A stretch of 64,000 nt of DNA from UBA1227 sp045629305 (GTDB lineage: Bacteria; Bacillota; Clostridia; Oscillospirales; Acutalibacteraceae). Below, piece by piece: positions 40,991-49,375 of the stretch. A program made the position numbers and the translations under genes. Under the pieces are notes generated by a model. That model worked only from the letters and a program-made list of their open reading frames with translations, ran no database searches and had not been told where the DNA came from. Position 1 is the first letter of the stretch, and each line of letters begins with the position of its first letter. The DNA is taken from NCBI GenBank assembly GCA_045629305.1, contig JAZQQZ010000015.1:1-64000 (forward strand). Direction: 5' to 3'.

Positions 40991-43402
40991 ATGAAAGCAT
41001 ATGATTTTAAGACCACTGAGGCAAAGTGGCAGAAAAAGTGGGATGACACCGGTGTGTTCCACGCAGAGGATGGATCTTCAAAGCCTAAGTTCTATGGCCT
41101 TGTAGAATTTCCATATCCATCTGGCGCAGGAATGCACGTAGGACATATTAAGGCGTACTCAGGTCTTGAGGTTATCTCAAGAAAGCGTAGAATGCAGGGC
41201 TATAACGTTCTTTTCCCAATCGGATTTGACGCATATGGTCTTCCTACAGAGAACTACGCAATCAAGACAGGAATTCATCCACGTAAAGTTACAGACATGA
41301 ATATCCAGCACTTCTCTGAGCAGCTCAAGAGCGTTGGTTTCTCATTCGATTGGAATCGTGTAATCGATACAACAGAAGAGGGTTACTACAAGTGGACACA
41401 GTGGATTTTCCTTAAAATGTTCGACAACGGACTTGTTTTCCGTGATAAGGCTCTCGTAAACTATTGTCCATCTTGTAAGGTTGTCCTTTCAAATGAGGAT
41501 TCACAGGGTGGTAAATGTGATATCTGTCATTCGGATATCGTTCAAAAGTCTAAGGACGTTTGGTACCTTAGAATCACAGAATATGCTGACAAACTCCTTG
41601 AAGGTCTAGAGACAGTAGACTATCTTCCTAACATAAAACTCCAGCAGGTAAACTGGATTGGTAAATCAACAGGTGCATTTGTAAACTTTGATGTAAAGGG
41701 CTCTGACAACGAGCAGCTTCGCATCTATACAACACGCCCTGATACACTCTTCGGTGTAACATTTATGGTAATGGCGCCGGAGCATCCAATGATTGATAAA
41801 TATGCTGACAGAATTGCCAACATGGATGAGATTAAGGCATATAGAGCAGAGTGCGCAAAGAAGACTGAGTTCGAGCGTACACAGCTTGTAAAAGATAAAA
41901 CAGGTGTTAAAATTGATGGTCTCTCAGGTGTCAATCCTGTTGATGGCCGCGAGATCCCAATCTTCGTTGCGGATTACGTAATGATGGGATACGGCACCGG
42001 CGCCATCATGGCAGTACCTGCTCATGATCAGCGTGACTATGACTTCGCAAAGAAGTTCGGTATTGATATTATCGAGGTAATCAAGGGTGGCGACATCGCT
42101 AAAGAGGCCTATACAGGCGACGGCGAGATGATTAACTCTGGATTCCTCAATGGTACAGATAATAAGAAAGAGTCAATTGAAAAGATGGCAGCCTTCCTCC
42201 AGGAGAAAGGCTATGGCGAAAAGGGTGTTCAGTATAAGATGAAGGACTGGGCATTCAACCGTCAGCGTTATTGGGGCGAACCAATCCCAATTGTACATTG
42301 TCCAAACTGTGGTATGGTTGGTGTTCCTTATGAGGAACTTCCACTTAAACTCCCAGTACTCGAAAAGTTCGAGCCGGGCACAGATGGCGAGAGCCCTCTT
42401 GCTAAAATTGATTCTTATGTAAATTGCACTTGCCCTAAATGCGGCGCTCCAGCAAAGCGTGAGACAGATACAATGCCACAGTGGGCAGGTTCATCTTGGT
42501 ACTATCTCCGTTATATGGATCCTAAGAACACCGAGGCTCTCGCAGCGCGCGACAAGCTCGAGTACTGGGGCCAGGTTGACTGGTATAACGGTGGTATGGA
42601 GCATGTAACCCGTCATATGATCTATTCACGTTTCTGGCATAGATTCCTCTATGACATCGGTGTTGTTCCAACTAAGGAGCCATACGCAAAGCGTACGGCT
42701 CAGGGCCTTATCCTTGGCCCTGATGGCGATAAGATGTCTAAGTCTAAGGGTAATGTAATTGACCCTATGGATGTTGTAAATGAGTATGGTGCAGATGTAC
42801 TTCGTACATACGTACTTTTCATGGGTGATTATGAGAAGGCAGCTCCTTGGTCAGAGTCATCTGTTAAGGGCTGTAAGAGATTCCTCGACAGAGTATGGGG
42901 TCTCCAGGATATTCTTGTACCTGGTGATACATTCTCTAAGGAACTCGAAGTACCTATGAACAAGGCAATAAAGAAGGTTTCAGAAGATATCGAGAACATG
43001 AAGTACAACACAGCAATCGCTGCTCTTATGGCACTTCTCAACGATATCTATGACAACGGTAAGATTAACAATGCTGAGTATAAGGCACTTCTTACAATTC
43101 TTAACCCATTTGCTCCTCATATCACAGAGGAAGCATGGGAGGCACAGAACTACGGCGGAATGCTTGCAAATGGCAAGTGGGTAGACTGGGATGAGTCTAA
43201 ATGTGTAGATGAAACAGTTGAAATCGTAGTTCAAATAGGCGGTAAAATCCGTGCTAAAATGAACGTCTCTGCAACAGCAGATGATGCATCTGTAATTGCA
43301 CAGGCAAAGGCAGACGAGAAGGTTGCAGCAGAGATCGCTGGCAAGACAATCGTAAAGGAACTCTATGTAAAGGGTCGCCTTGTAAACATCGTAGTTAAAT
43401 AA
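40991..43402 (+). CDS. leuS: Leucyl-tRNA synthetase
   Basis: LeuRS charges tRNA-Leu and edits misactivated amino acids. The 803-residue class I enzyme shows the HIGH-like PYPSGAGMHVGH near residue 40, the CP1 editing domain with its threonine-rich TRPDTLFGVTFM, zinc-like CPNCGMVG and CPKCGAPA pairs, and the KMSKS loop DKMSKSKGN. It abuts rsfS with no gap and precedes mscS by 11 nt. No T-box or leader is present, because the gene is internal to the operon. Confidence 0.97.
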   Translation: MKAYDFKTTEAKWQKKWDDTGVFHAEDGSSKPKFYGLVEFPYPSGAGMHVGHIKAYSGLEVISRKRRMQGYNVLFPIGFDAYGLPTENYAIKTGIHPRKVTDMNIQHFSEQLKSVGFSFDWNRVIDTTEEGYYKWTQWIFLKMFDNGLVFRDKALVNYCPSCKVVLSNEDSQGGKCDICHSDIVQKSKDVWYLRITEYADKLLEGLETVDYLPNIKLQQVNWIGKSTGAFVNFDVKGSDNEQLRIYTTRPDTLFGVTFMVMAPEHPMIDKYADRIANMDEIKAYRAECAKKTEFERTQLVKDKTGVKIDGLSGVNPVDGREIPIFVADYVMMGYGTGAIMAVPAHDQRDYDFAKKFGIDIIEVIKGGDIAKEAYTGDGEMINSGFLNGTDNKKESIEKMAAFLQEKGYGEKGVQYKMKDWAFNRQRYWGEPIPIVHCPNCGMVGVPYEELPLKLPVLEKFEPGTDGESPLAKIDSYVNCTCPKCGAPAKRETDTMPQWAGSSWYYLRYMDPKNTEALAARDKLEYWGQVDWYNGGMEHVTRHMIYSRFWHRFLYDIGVVPTKEPYAKRTAQGLILGPDGDKMSKSKGNVIDPMDVVNEYGADVLRTYVLFMGDYEKAAPWSESSVKGCKRFLDRVWGLQDILVPGDTFSKELEVPMNKAIKKVSEDIENMKYNTAIAALMALLNDIYDNGKINNAEYKALLTILNPFAPHITEEAWEAQNYGGMLANGKWVDWDESKCVDETVEIVVQIGGKIRAKMNVSATADDASVIAQAKADEKVAAEIAGKTIVKELYVKGRLVNIVVK

Positions 43403-43413
43403 TAGGGGATATC

Positions 43414-44538
43414 ATGAACGAACAAGCCGTGCAGGATGCTATTGAGACAACCAGCGAAAACTTTAGCTTTGTGGGCGAGATTAAAGGTATCTGGGAAGTA
43501 ATCTATAAGTTTGTTACTACCAATATTATTCAGATAATCTTAGGCCTCATAGTTATTGCTTTATTCCTTCTGTTTAGGAAATGGCTCTCGAAGAACATCT
43601 CTAATATTTTTACTAAAATATTTAAGAATAATGCTATACTTGGAGCGGGTATTCGTACCTCGATTCAGGATCCACTGAAGTCATTTTTCTTCATTTTAGG
43701 TATCTATTTGGGACTCATGATAATGGGCTTCTCAGCTGGTACTGTAGCATTTTTCAACAAACTATTTAGGATTGCGAATATCGTATTAATCACATGGGCG
43801 CTTGCGAATTTCACTCCTTTTATCACATCACTTGTGATAAAAGTAGAGGAGAGCAATAAGCGCGCAAACGCCGTAGCTATAAAGTTTGTAGCCAATATCT
43901 TGAAGCTCGTTATCATTGCACTTTCAGTTGTGGTTATAATCAGTGAACTCGGTTATAACATCACTGGTCTTATCACTGGTCTTGGTCTTGGCGGTCTTAC
44001 TTTTTCACTTGCTGCACAGAGCACAGCGGCGAATCTTTTCGCCGGATTCTCGATTGTCGCAGACAAGCCGTTTGATGTCGGCGACTATATCGTGACTCCG
44101 TCGGTGGAGGGAACAGTAGAGGATATCACCATGCGAAGCACACGCGTTCGCACGGTCGCAGATACTGTGATTATAATGCCGAATTCCAAGCTTGTTGATG
44201 AACCGATAACCAACTTCTCAAAGATGAACAAGCGTATTTGCGATATGAAAATCGGTCTTACTTACGACACCGACGCAGAGACACTCAAGAAGTGTGTTGA
44301 CGACATCCAAAAGATGCTCGAATCAACATCTGGTATCAATGAAGAGCGCATAGTTGTAGCATTTGATGGATTTTCTGACAGCAGTCAGGATATTAGAATT
44401 ATCTATTTCACCAATGCGACAGCTCATGATCCAGCGCTTAAAATGCGTGAGGAAATCAATTTTAAAATCAAAGAAATTGTCGAGGCAAATGGCGCTTCAT
44501 TTGCATTCCCAAGCATCACAGTTTACAGAGAGACATAG
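43414..44538 (+). CDS. MscS-family mechanosensitive ion channel
   Basis: Small-conductance mechanosensitive channels release solutes under hypo-osmotic shock. The 374-residue protein has about four hydrophobic segments: near residues 35-52, 83-105, 115-135 and 150-165. A pore-helix-like glycine/alanine-rich stretch follows (GLGLGGLTFSLAAQSTAANLFAGFSI), and then the beta domain (GDYIVTPSVEGTVEDITMRSTRVRT). A C-terminal alpha/beta domain follows. It is the last gene before the rpsU promoter and a small terminator. Confidence 0.92.
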   Translation: MNEQAVQDAIETTSENFSFVGEIKGIWEVIYKFVTTNIIQIILGLIVIALFLLFRKWLSKNISNIFTKIFKNNAILGAGIRTSIQDPLKSFFFILGIYLGLMIMGFSAGTVAFFNKLFRIANIVLITWALANFTPFITSLVIKVEESNKRANAVAIKFVANILKLVIIALSVVVIISELGYNITGLITGLGLGGLTFSLAAQSTAANLFAGFSIVADKPFDVGDYIVTPSVEGTVEDITMRSTRVRTVADTVIIMPNSKLVDEPITNFSKMNKRICDMKIGLTYDTDAETLKKCVDDIQKMLESTSGINEERIVVAFDGFSDSSQDIRIIYFTNATAHDPALKMREEINFKIKEIVEANGASFAFPSITVYRET

Positions 44539-44550
44539 AGTAAATCCGTA

Positions 44551-44579
44551 TTGACTTATAATATGCCTTGTTGTATACT
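44551..44579 (+). promoter_or_regulatory. rpsU promoter
   Basis: TTGACT (44551-44556) and TATACT (44574-44579) are 17 nt apart. Transcription would start near 44586, inside the small hairpin that follows. Confidence 0.7.
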
Positions 44580-44584
44580 TTAAC

Positions 44585-44605
44585 AGTCTACAAAGTAGAC
44601 TTTTT
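44585..44605 (+). terminator. Small terminator overlapping the rpsU transcription start
   Basis: AGTCTAC (44585-44591) pairs with GTAGACT (44595-44601) around an AAA loop, followed by Ts. It can end leuS-mscS transcripts, while transcripts that begin at the rpsU promoter would start at or within its left arm. Confidence 0.6.
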
Positions 44606-44641
44606 AGAAATTAACCCTACATTTCGGAGGGAGGGACATAA

Positions 44642-44818
44642 ATGAGCCAGGTAAAAGTTAAAGAGGGCGAGTCTCTTGATAATGCTCTTCGTCGTTTTAA
44701 GAGACAGACTTCACGCGATGGTGTCATCCAGGAAGTTCGTAAAAGAGAGCACTATGAAAAGCCATCTGTAAAGAGAAAGAAGAAGTCAGAGGCAGCTCGT
44801 AAGAGAAAGTACAAATAA
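44642..44818 (+). CDS. rpsU: 30S ribosomal protein S21
   Basis: S21 is a small-subunit protein near the anti-Shine-Dalgarno region that helps initiation. This 58-residue protein (start MSQVKVKEGESLDNALRRF, end AARKRKYK) is a clear match. CGGAGGGAGGG precedes the ATG, giving a very strong ribosome site. It has its own promoter and terminator and is thus a single-gene unit. Confidence 0.97.
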   Translation: MSQVKVKEGESLDNALRRFKRQTSRDGVIQEVRKREHYEKPSVKRKKKSEAARKRKYK

Positions 44819-44824
44819 AACATT

Positions 44825-44860
44825 AAACCGGTTGTGATTGCACAACCGGTTTTGTTTTTG
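44825..44860 (+). terminator. Terminator after rpsU
   Basis: AAACCGGTTGTG (44825-44836) and CACAACCGGTTT (44841-44852) form a 12-bp stem with an ATTG loop, and Ts follow. Confidence 0.92.
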
Positions 44861-44867
44861 GTATAAT
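44838..44867 (+). promoter_or_regulatory. yqeG promoter nested in the rpsU terminator
   Basis: TTGCAC (44838-44843) and a perfect TATAAT (44862-44867) are separated by 18 nt. The -35 covers the loop and right arm of the terminator hairpin. Confidence 0.55.
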
Positions 44868-44908
44868 ACTTATATTAATAAATGTATTAAATCTAGGCGG
44901 AGAAAAAT

Positions 44909-45430
44909 ATGCTTAAAGAAACGTTACACAAATGGTTTACAACCGATATGAAAAAGGATGGATTGCTTGATATTTCTGTGGATGATTTGAAGTCTCTCGG
45001 AGTAAAAGCAATCACTCTCGATGCCGATAATACGAGCTCTTTTGATAGGACAACCACACCGATTCCAGGCGCCAAGGAATGGGTGGAAAATGTCAAAAAA
45101 GCTGGCATAAAAGTCATTCTTTTATCTAATGCAAAGAAGAAAAGAGCTATCATTCTTGCAGATCAATATGACATTCCAGTTATCGGACTTTCTTGTAAAC
45201 CGCTACCGTTTGGATATATCCGTGCGGTGCTAAAATTGCGTATGAAGCCAGAGCATATTTGTATGGTTGGCGACCAACTTTTCACTGATATTATGGGCGC
45301 CAACATCGTTGGATTTAAAAGCATTTATTGTAGTCCAATAGAGAAAGAAAAGAAGCAAGCGCTTGGTTTCGCAATTAAGCGTTTTGAAGAAAAAATAGTA
45401 TTTTACTTACTAGAAAAAGGAGTTATCTAA
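44909..45430 (+). CDS. yqeG: YqeG-family HAD-type phosphatase
   Basis: This 173-residue protein is a class IIIA HAD phosphatase. The catalytic motif DxDxT appears as LDADNTSSF (about residues 32-40), followed by ILLSNAKKKRA (motif II), KPLPFGYIRAVLKL with its catalytic lysine (motif III), and MVGDQLFTDIMGAN (motif IV). Bacillus YqeG was reported to act on phosphatidylglycerophosphate, but the substrate here is not proved. It is coupled to the following peptidase by a TAATG overlap. Confidence 0.9.
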   Translation: MLKETLHKWFTTDMKKDGLLDISVDDLKSLGVKAITLDADNTSSFDRTTTPIPGAKEWVENVKKAGIKVILLSNAKKKRAIILADQYDIPVIGLSCKPLPFGYIRAVLKLRMKPEHICMVGDQLFTDIMGANIVGFKSIYCSPIEKEKKQALGFAIKRFEEKIVFYLLEKGVI

Positions 45431-46506
45431 TGAACATAAACGCATTGTCAGCGAGGTTCTATGAAACTGAAGTTGCGCTTATATCCAGTGAAGAAAATTG
45501 CTTTTATTTTAGCGAGTTTTCTACATCCAACGGCTACCTTATAATTGCTCATGGTGGCGCAGTTCTTCTCACAGATGAGAGGTATCTGGAGGCAGCCTCT
45601 AAAGAGGCAAAAGGATGCAGCGTAGAGCTGCTTCAAAGTGGCGTAGATTTCTATGATCAAGTCAGAAAAATCGTCGCAGATTTCGGTGGTAAAACAATAC
45701 TTTGTGAGGCCACTAGACTCTCTGTGTCCAGAGGGTTCAAGTACAGAAATAATTTCTCGGAATACGAGATAGATGTATCGTCTAAACTTGATGATTTTAT
45801 TGCTGAAGTTCGTTCGGTAAAATCAAAAGCTGAAATTAGGAAAATGAAGGAAGCGCAGCGAATCGCCGAGACGGCTCTCACTGAGACGCTGCCACTTATA
45901 AAACCAGGGGTTTTAGAGCGAGATATCGCGATAGAACTCGACTATAGAATGAGAAAGCACGGCGCAGATGGATCGGCATTTGAGACCATTGCTATAACAG
46001 GTAAAAACACATCAAAACCACATGGCGTGCCAGGTGAACGTGCTGTTTCAAATGGTGATTTTGTAACTATAGATTTTGGCGCACTTTATAAGGGATATCG
46101 CTGCGATACAACACGCACTTTTGCCGTAGGTAAAGTAAATGATGAGCAAAAGCGCGTATATGAAACTGTGCTTGCAGCACAGCTTGCGGGTGTCGAGGCG
46201 CTCCGCGCCGGCGTGTCCGCGAAGGCGGTTGATGCCGTATGCCGCGACATCATAAAAGCGGCGGGCTACGGCGATTATTTCACCCACAGCACAGGACACG
46301 GCGTCGGTGTCGAGATTCACGAATCTCCGACCCTCTCCACCCGCGCAAGTGAGGAGAGTCTTCTCGTCCCAGGAAATGTTGTTACCGTTGAGCCAGGCAT
46401 ATATTTGCCAGGTAAATTTGGAGTTAGAATTGAGGACATGTTGGAAGTTACCAAAAGAGGTGCCAATAATTTCTGTTCTTTGCCAAAAGAACTCATTTCC
46501 CTTTAA
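45430..46506 (+). CDS. Xaa-Pro aminopeptidase family (M24B) peptidase
   Basis: The 358-residue enzyme removes an N-terminal residue before proline from peptides. The N-terminal creatinase-like domain spans about residues 1-125. The C-terminal pita-bread domain holds the dinuclear metal ligands: two aspartates in FVTIDFGALYKGYRCDTTRTF, a histidine in STGHGVGVEIHESP, and glutamates in VTVEPGIYLPGKFGVRIED. It is coupled to yqeG and followed, after its own gap and promoter region, by efp, a gene pair common in Firmicutes. Confidence 0.92.
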   Translation: MNINALSARFYETEVALISSEENCFYFSEFSTSNGYLIIAHGGAVLLTDERYLEAASKEAKGCSVELLQSGVDFYDQVRKIVADFGGKTILCEATRLSVSRGFKYRNNFSEYEIDVSSKLDDFIAEVRSVKSKAEIRKMKEAQRIAETALTETLPLIKPGVLERDIAIELDYRMRKHGADGSAFETIAITGKNTSKPHGVPGERAVSNGDFVTIDFGALYKGYRCDTTRTFAVGKVNDEQKRVYETVLAAQLAGVEALRAGVSAKAVDAVCRDIIKAAGYGDYFTHSTGHGVGVEIHESPTLSTRASEESLLVPGNVVTVEPGIYLPGKFGVRIEDMLEVTKRGANNFCSLPKELISL

Positions 46507-46607
46507 TTATTAATCATTACATTGTAATGTAAAAAAGTCTTGCAACTTTTATATATATAATATAAAATAAGACGCGTAAACAAATGAAAATTTCCGGAGG
46601 TTTATTT

Positions 46608-47165
46608 ATGATTTCTGCAGGTGATTTCAGAAACGGTGTAACATTTGAGGAAGACGGCCAGGTTCTCCAGGTTGTTGAATTCCAGCATGTTAAGCCAGGT
46701 AAAGGTGCGGCTTTTGTTCGTACTAAGACTAAGAACGTTATCACAGGCGCTGTAGTTGAAAAGAGCTACAACCCAACAGCTAAGTTCCCAACAGCTTTCG
46801 TTGAGAGAAAGGAAATGGAATTCTCTTATAGCGATGGCGATCTCTATTATTTCATGGACCCAGAGTCTTATGACCTTGTTCCTGTTAACGCATCAGAGCT
46901 TTCAGATAGCTTTAAGTTCGTTAAGGAAAATATGGTTTGTAAGATTCTCTCTTACAAGGGCAAGGTATTCGGCGTAGAGCCACCTAACTTTGTAGAGCTT
47001 CAGGTAACACAGACAGATCCTGGTTTCAAGGGTGATACAGCTACAAACGCTACAAAGCCAGCTACACTTGAGACAGGTGCAGAAGTAAAAGTTCCACTCT
47101 TCATCAGTGAGGGTGAGATGATCCAGATCGATACAAGAACTGGTGAATATTTGGGCCGTGCATAA
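46608..47165 (+). CDS. efp: Translation elongation factor P
   Basis: EF-P rescues ribosomes stalled at polyproline. The start is placed at ATG 46608 (MISAGDFRNG), with CGGAGG 7 nt upstream; this gives the standard 185 residues. The loop carrying the modification site is QHVKPGKGAAFVRTKTKN, with Lys at the tip (PGKGA). Domains II and III follow, and the C-terminus ends IQIDTRTGEYLGRA. A possible promoter (TTGCAA near 46534 with TATAAA-type -10) and an imperfect palindrome (TTACATT...AATGTAA, near 46516-46532) lie upstream. Confidence 0.97.
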   Translation: MISAGDFRNGVTFEEDGQVLQVVEFQHVKPGKGAAFVRTKTKNVITGAVVEKSYNPTAKFPTAFVERKEMEFSYSDGDLYYFMDPESYDLVPVNASELSDSFKFVKENMVCKILSYKGKVFGVEPPNFVELQVTQTDPGFKGDTATNATKPATLETGAEVKVPLFISEGEMIQIDTRTGEYLGRA

Positions 47166-47188
47166 TTGCCCATTTGGAGGAATCTTTA

Positions 47189-47629
47189 ATGGATATTGTT
47201 GAGAAGGTTGCATATCTTAGAGGCCTTGCAGAAGGACTCAACTTAAATGCAGAAAAGCCAGAGACTAAAATGTTCTCTGCTATCATGAAGGTTCTCGAAG
47301 ATCTCGCAGAAGGACAAGAAGACCTTGAGGATACAATCAATCTTATGAGTCAGCAGCTCGACGAGGTTGATGAGGACCTCGGACAGGTTGAAGAAATTCT
47401 CTATGGCGGTTGCGATTGTGGTTGTGGTTGCGAAGATGATTATTGCGATTGCGGTCATGATGATTGTGACTGTGAGTCAGGAGAGGAAGCATTCTATGAG
47501 ATAGAGTGTCCAGCTTGCAACGAAGTTATTTGCGTTGATGAAGGCATCCTTGAAGACGGCGGAATAGAGTGTCCAAATTGTGGAGAAAAGCTTGAGTTCG
47601 AAATTGAGTTCGACGAAGGCGAAGTATAA
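47189..47629 (+). CDS. CD1247-type N-terminal domain protein with Cys-rich cluster and zinc ribbon
   Basis: The function is unknown. The start at ATG 47189 (MDIVEKVAYLRGLAEG) follows TTTGGAGG. Residues 1-70 are an acidic helical domain I recognise from the CD1247 group found in Clostridia. Residues about 72-94 hold eight cysteines with Asp/Gly/His between them (CDCGCGCEDDYCDC then CDC). A C-terminal zinc-ribbon follows, with CPAC and CPNC knuckles. The protein is strongly acidic overall. It lies 23 nt after efp and ends at a terminator, so it is likely co-transcribed with efp. Metal binding is inferred from composition. Confidence 0.72.
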   Translation: MDIVEKVAYLRGLAEGLNLNAEKPETKMFSAIMKVLEDLAEGQEDLEDTINLMSQQLDEVDEDLGQVEEILYGGCDCGCGCEDDYCDCGHDDCDCESGEEAFYEIECPACNEVICVDEGILEDGGIECPNCGEKLEFEIEFDEGEV

Positions 47630-47642
47630 TTTCACTGTTAGT

Positions 47643-47677
47643 CGAGGGCACAGACATAATGTCCGTGCCCTCGTTTT
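47643..47677 (+). terminator. Terminator before maf
   Basis: CGAGGGCAC (47643-47651) pairs with GTGCCCTCG (47665-47673); a short inner GAC/GTC stem lies in the loop, and four Ts follow. Confidence 0.87.
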
Positions 47678-47696
47678 ACACTGAGGAGGAAAAGCT

Positions 47697-48284
47697 ATGA
47701 ATTTATATCTAGCATCGAAATCTCCAAGGCGTAAATCTATTCTACAAGACGTTGGGTATGACTTTACCATCATAGATGCCCCGTTCAATGAGAACAGCGT
47801 CGACTTGTCGATGGAACCCGACAAGGGAGTTCTGTTCATCGCACGAGGCAAGGCTGAGGCGGGTTTTAAAGAACTTGACGCCTCAAAAGCGGACGCTGCA
47901 GTCGTCCTTGCAGCAGACACGATAGTTGTCTGTGATGGCAAAGTCATGCTCAAACCTAAAGACAGTGAAGAAGCAATAGAGATGCTTAATATACTGTCTG
48001 GTAGAGCACACGAAGTATATACAGCAGTGGCAATTAGGAATAAAGAAACAGAGTCATCTTTTGTAGTGAAGACAGATGTCTATTTTAGAAATCTATCTTC
48101 CGAGGAGATAGCTGACTATGTATCAACTGGCGAACCGCTTGATAAGGCGGGCGCCTATGGAATACAGGGAAGAGCTTGTCTCTTTGTAGATAAGATAGAT
48201 GGAGACTATTTCAATGTGGTAGGTCTCCCTATCTCGAAAGTTGCAGAAGAACTTAAGGTTTATGCTATAAGCCCTAGATATTAA
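47697..48284 (+). CDS. maf: Maf-family nucleotide pyrophosphatase
   Basis: Maf proteins hydrolyse non-canonical or modified nucleoside triphosphates. The 195-residue protein shows the N-terminal LASKSPRRKSIL motif, LAADTIVVCDGKVMLKPKD with the catalytic aspartate, and GEPLDKAGAYGIQGRA. Maf next to mreBCD is a classical Firmicutes arrangement. GAGGAGG precedes the ATG. Confidence 0.94.
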   Translation: MNLYLASKSPRRKSILQDVGYDFTIIDAPFNENSVDLSMEPDKGVLFIARGKAEAGFKELDASKADAAVVLAADTIVVCDGKVMLKPKDSEEAIEMLNILSGRAHEVYTAVAIRNKETESSFVVKTDVYFRNLSSEEIADYVSTGEPLDKAGAYGIQGRACLFVDKIDGDYFNVVGLPISKVAEELKVYAISPRY

Positions 48285-48296
48285 AGGAGTTTTAGT

Positions 48297-49316
48297 ATGT
48301 TGCTATTTACACAAGATATCGGTATTGATCTTGGTACAGCCAACACCCTTGTTTTCGTAAAGGGTAAAGGAATTGTAATTCGCGAACCATCTGTTGTAGC
48401 AGTTGATGTTCGTTCTAATCCAAATAGAGTAGTAGCAGTAGGATCAGAGGCAAAAGAGATGATTGGTAGAACACCTGGTTCTATCGTAGCAGTTCGTCCT
48501 TTGAAGGACGGCGTTATCGCTGACTTCGATATTGCGGCTGAGATGCTTAAAGAATTCATCAGACGCGCTATGAGTTCTTCACCACTTGCTAAAGCACGCG
48601 TTATGATCTGTATCCCATCAGGAGTTACAGAGGTTGAACGCCGTGCTGTTCATGACGCTGCTCGTTCAGCAGGTGCAAAGCAGGTTTCTCTTATCGAGGA
48701 ACCAATGGCTGCTGCAATTGGTGCAGGTCTTCCTGTTTCAGAAGCAACTGGTTCTATGGTAGTAGACATCGGCGGTGGTACAGCAGAGGTTGCTGTAATC
48801 TCACTTGGCGATGTTGTTACATCTTGCTCAGCACGTGTTGCAGGCGATAGCTTCGATGAAGCAATCGTTGCTTATGTAAAGAGAAAATACAATCTTCTTA
48901 TCGGTGATCGCACCGCTGAGGATATTAAAATTAAAATCGGTTCCGCTTATCCTTATGAGGGTGAGGGAGCAATTGACATTAAGGGCAGAAACCTCGTAGA
49001 TGGTCTACCAAAGAATGTTGAAATTACATCAGAAGAAGTAAGAGAAGCTCTTGCCGACAATGTAAGCATGATTCTTGATGCAATTCGCTCAAGCCTTGAG
49101 AAGACTCCACCGGAGCTCTCAGCAGATATTATTGATCAGGGAATAATGCTCACAGGTGGTGGCGCTCTTCTCCGTGGCCTCGATAAACTTATCTCAGAGG
49201 AGACCGGTATGCCAGTCTATGTTGCTGAGAATCCAATTGACTGCGTTGTAAATGGCACAGGCGCTTGTCTTGAGAATGACTCACTCAGTTCAACAAGCAC
49301 GAAAAGTTATGACTAA
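48297..49316 (+). CDS. mreB: Rod-shape-determining protein MreB
   Basis: MreB is the bacterial actin that guides lateral cell-wall synthesis. The 339-residue protein begins with an N-terminal hydrophobic/amphipathic MLLFTQDIG, then the phosphate-1 motif GIDLGTANTLVFVKGKG, phosphate-2 VVDIGGGTAEVAVISLG and the adenosine motif MLTGGGALLRGLDKLI. It heads mreB-mreC-mreD-PBP2. A terminator-like hairpin follows it, so downstream genes may be expressed at a lower level. Confidence 0.97.
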   Translation: MLLFTQDIGIDLGTANTLVFVKGKGIVIREPSVVAVDVRSNPNRVVAVGSEAKEMIGRTPGSIVAVRPLKDGVIADFDIAAEMLKEFIRRAMSSSPLAKARVMICIPSGVTEVERRAVHDAARSAGAKQVSLIEEPMAAAIGAGLPVSEATGSMVVDIGGGTAEVAVISLGDVVTSCSARVAGDSFDEAIVAYVKRKYNLLIGDRTAEDIKIKIGSAYPYEGEGAIDIKGRNLVDGLPKNVEITSEEVREALADNVSMILDAIRSSLEKTPPELSADIIDQGIMLTGGGALLRGLDKLISEETGMPVYVAENPIDCVVNGTGACLENDSLSSTSTKSYD

Positions 49317-49322
49317 AACATG

Positions 49323-49347
49323 GGGGCTTTGAACAAAAGCCCCTTTT
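49323..49347 (+). terminator. Terminator or attenuator between mreB and mreC
   Basis: GGGGCTTT (49323-49330) pairs with AAAGCCCC (49336-49343), and four Ts follow. It would lower transcription of mreCD and PBP2 relative to mreB. Confidence 0.8.
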
Positions 49348-49375
49348 AGTGTTTTTTAAGGAGTGTAATAATCGA

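Noticed and set aside
46510..46535. Imperfect palindrome upstream of efp as an operator
   Set aside because: The arms are 7 nt and AT-rich, with no known regulator; it is mentioned only under efp.
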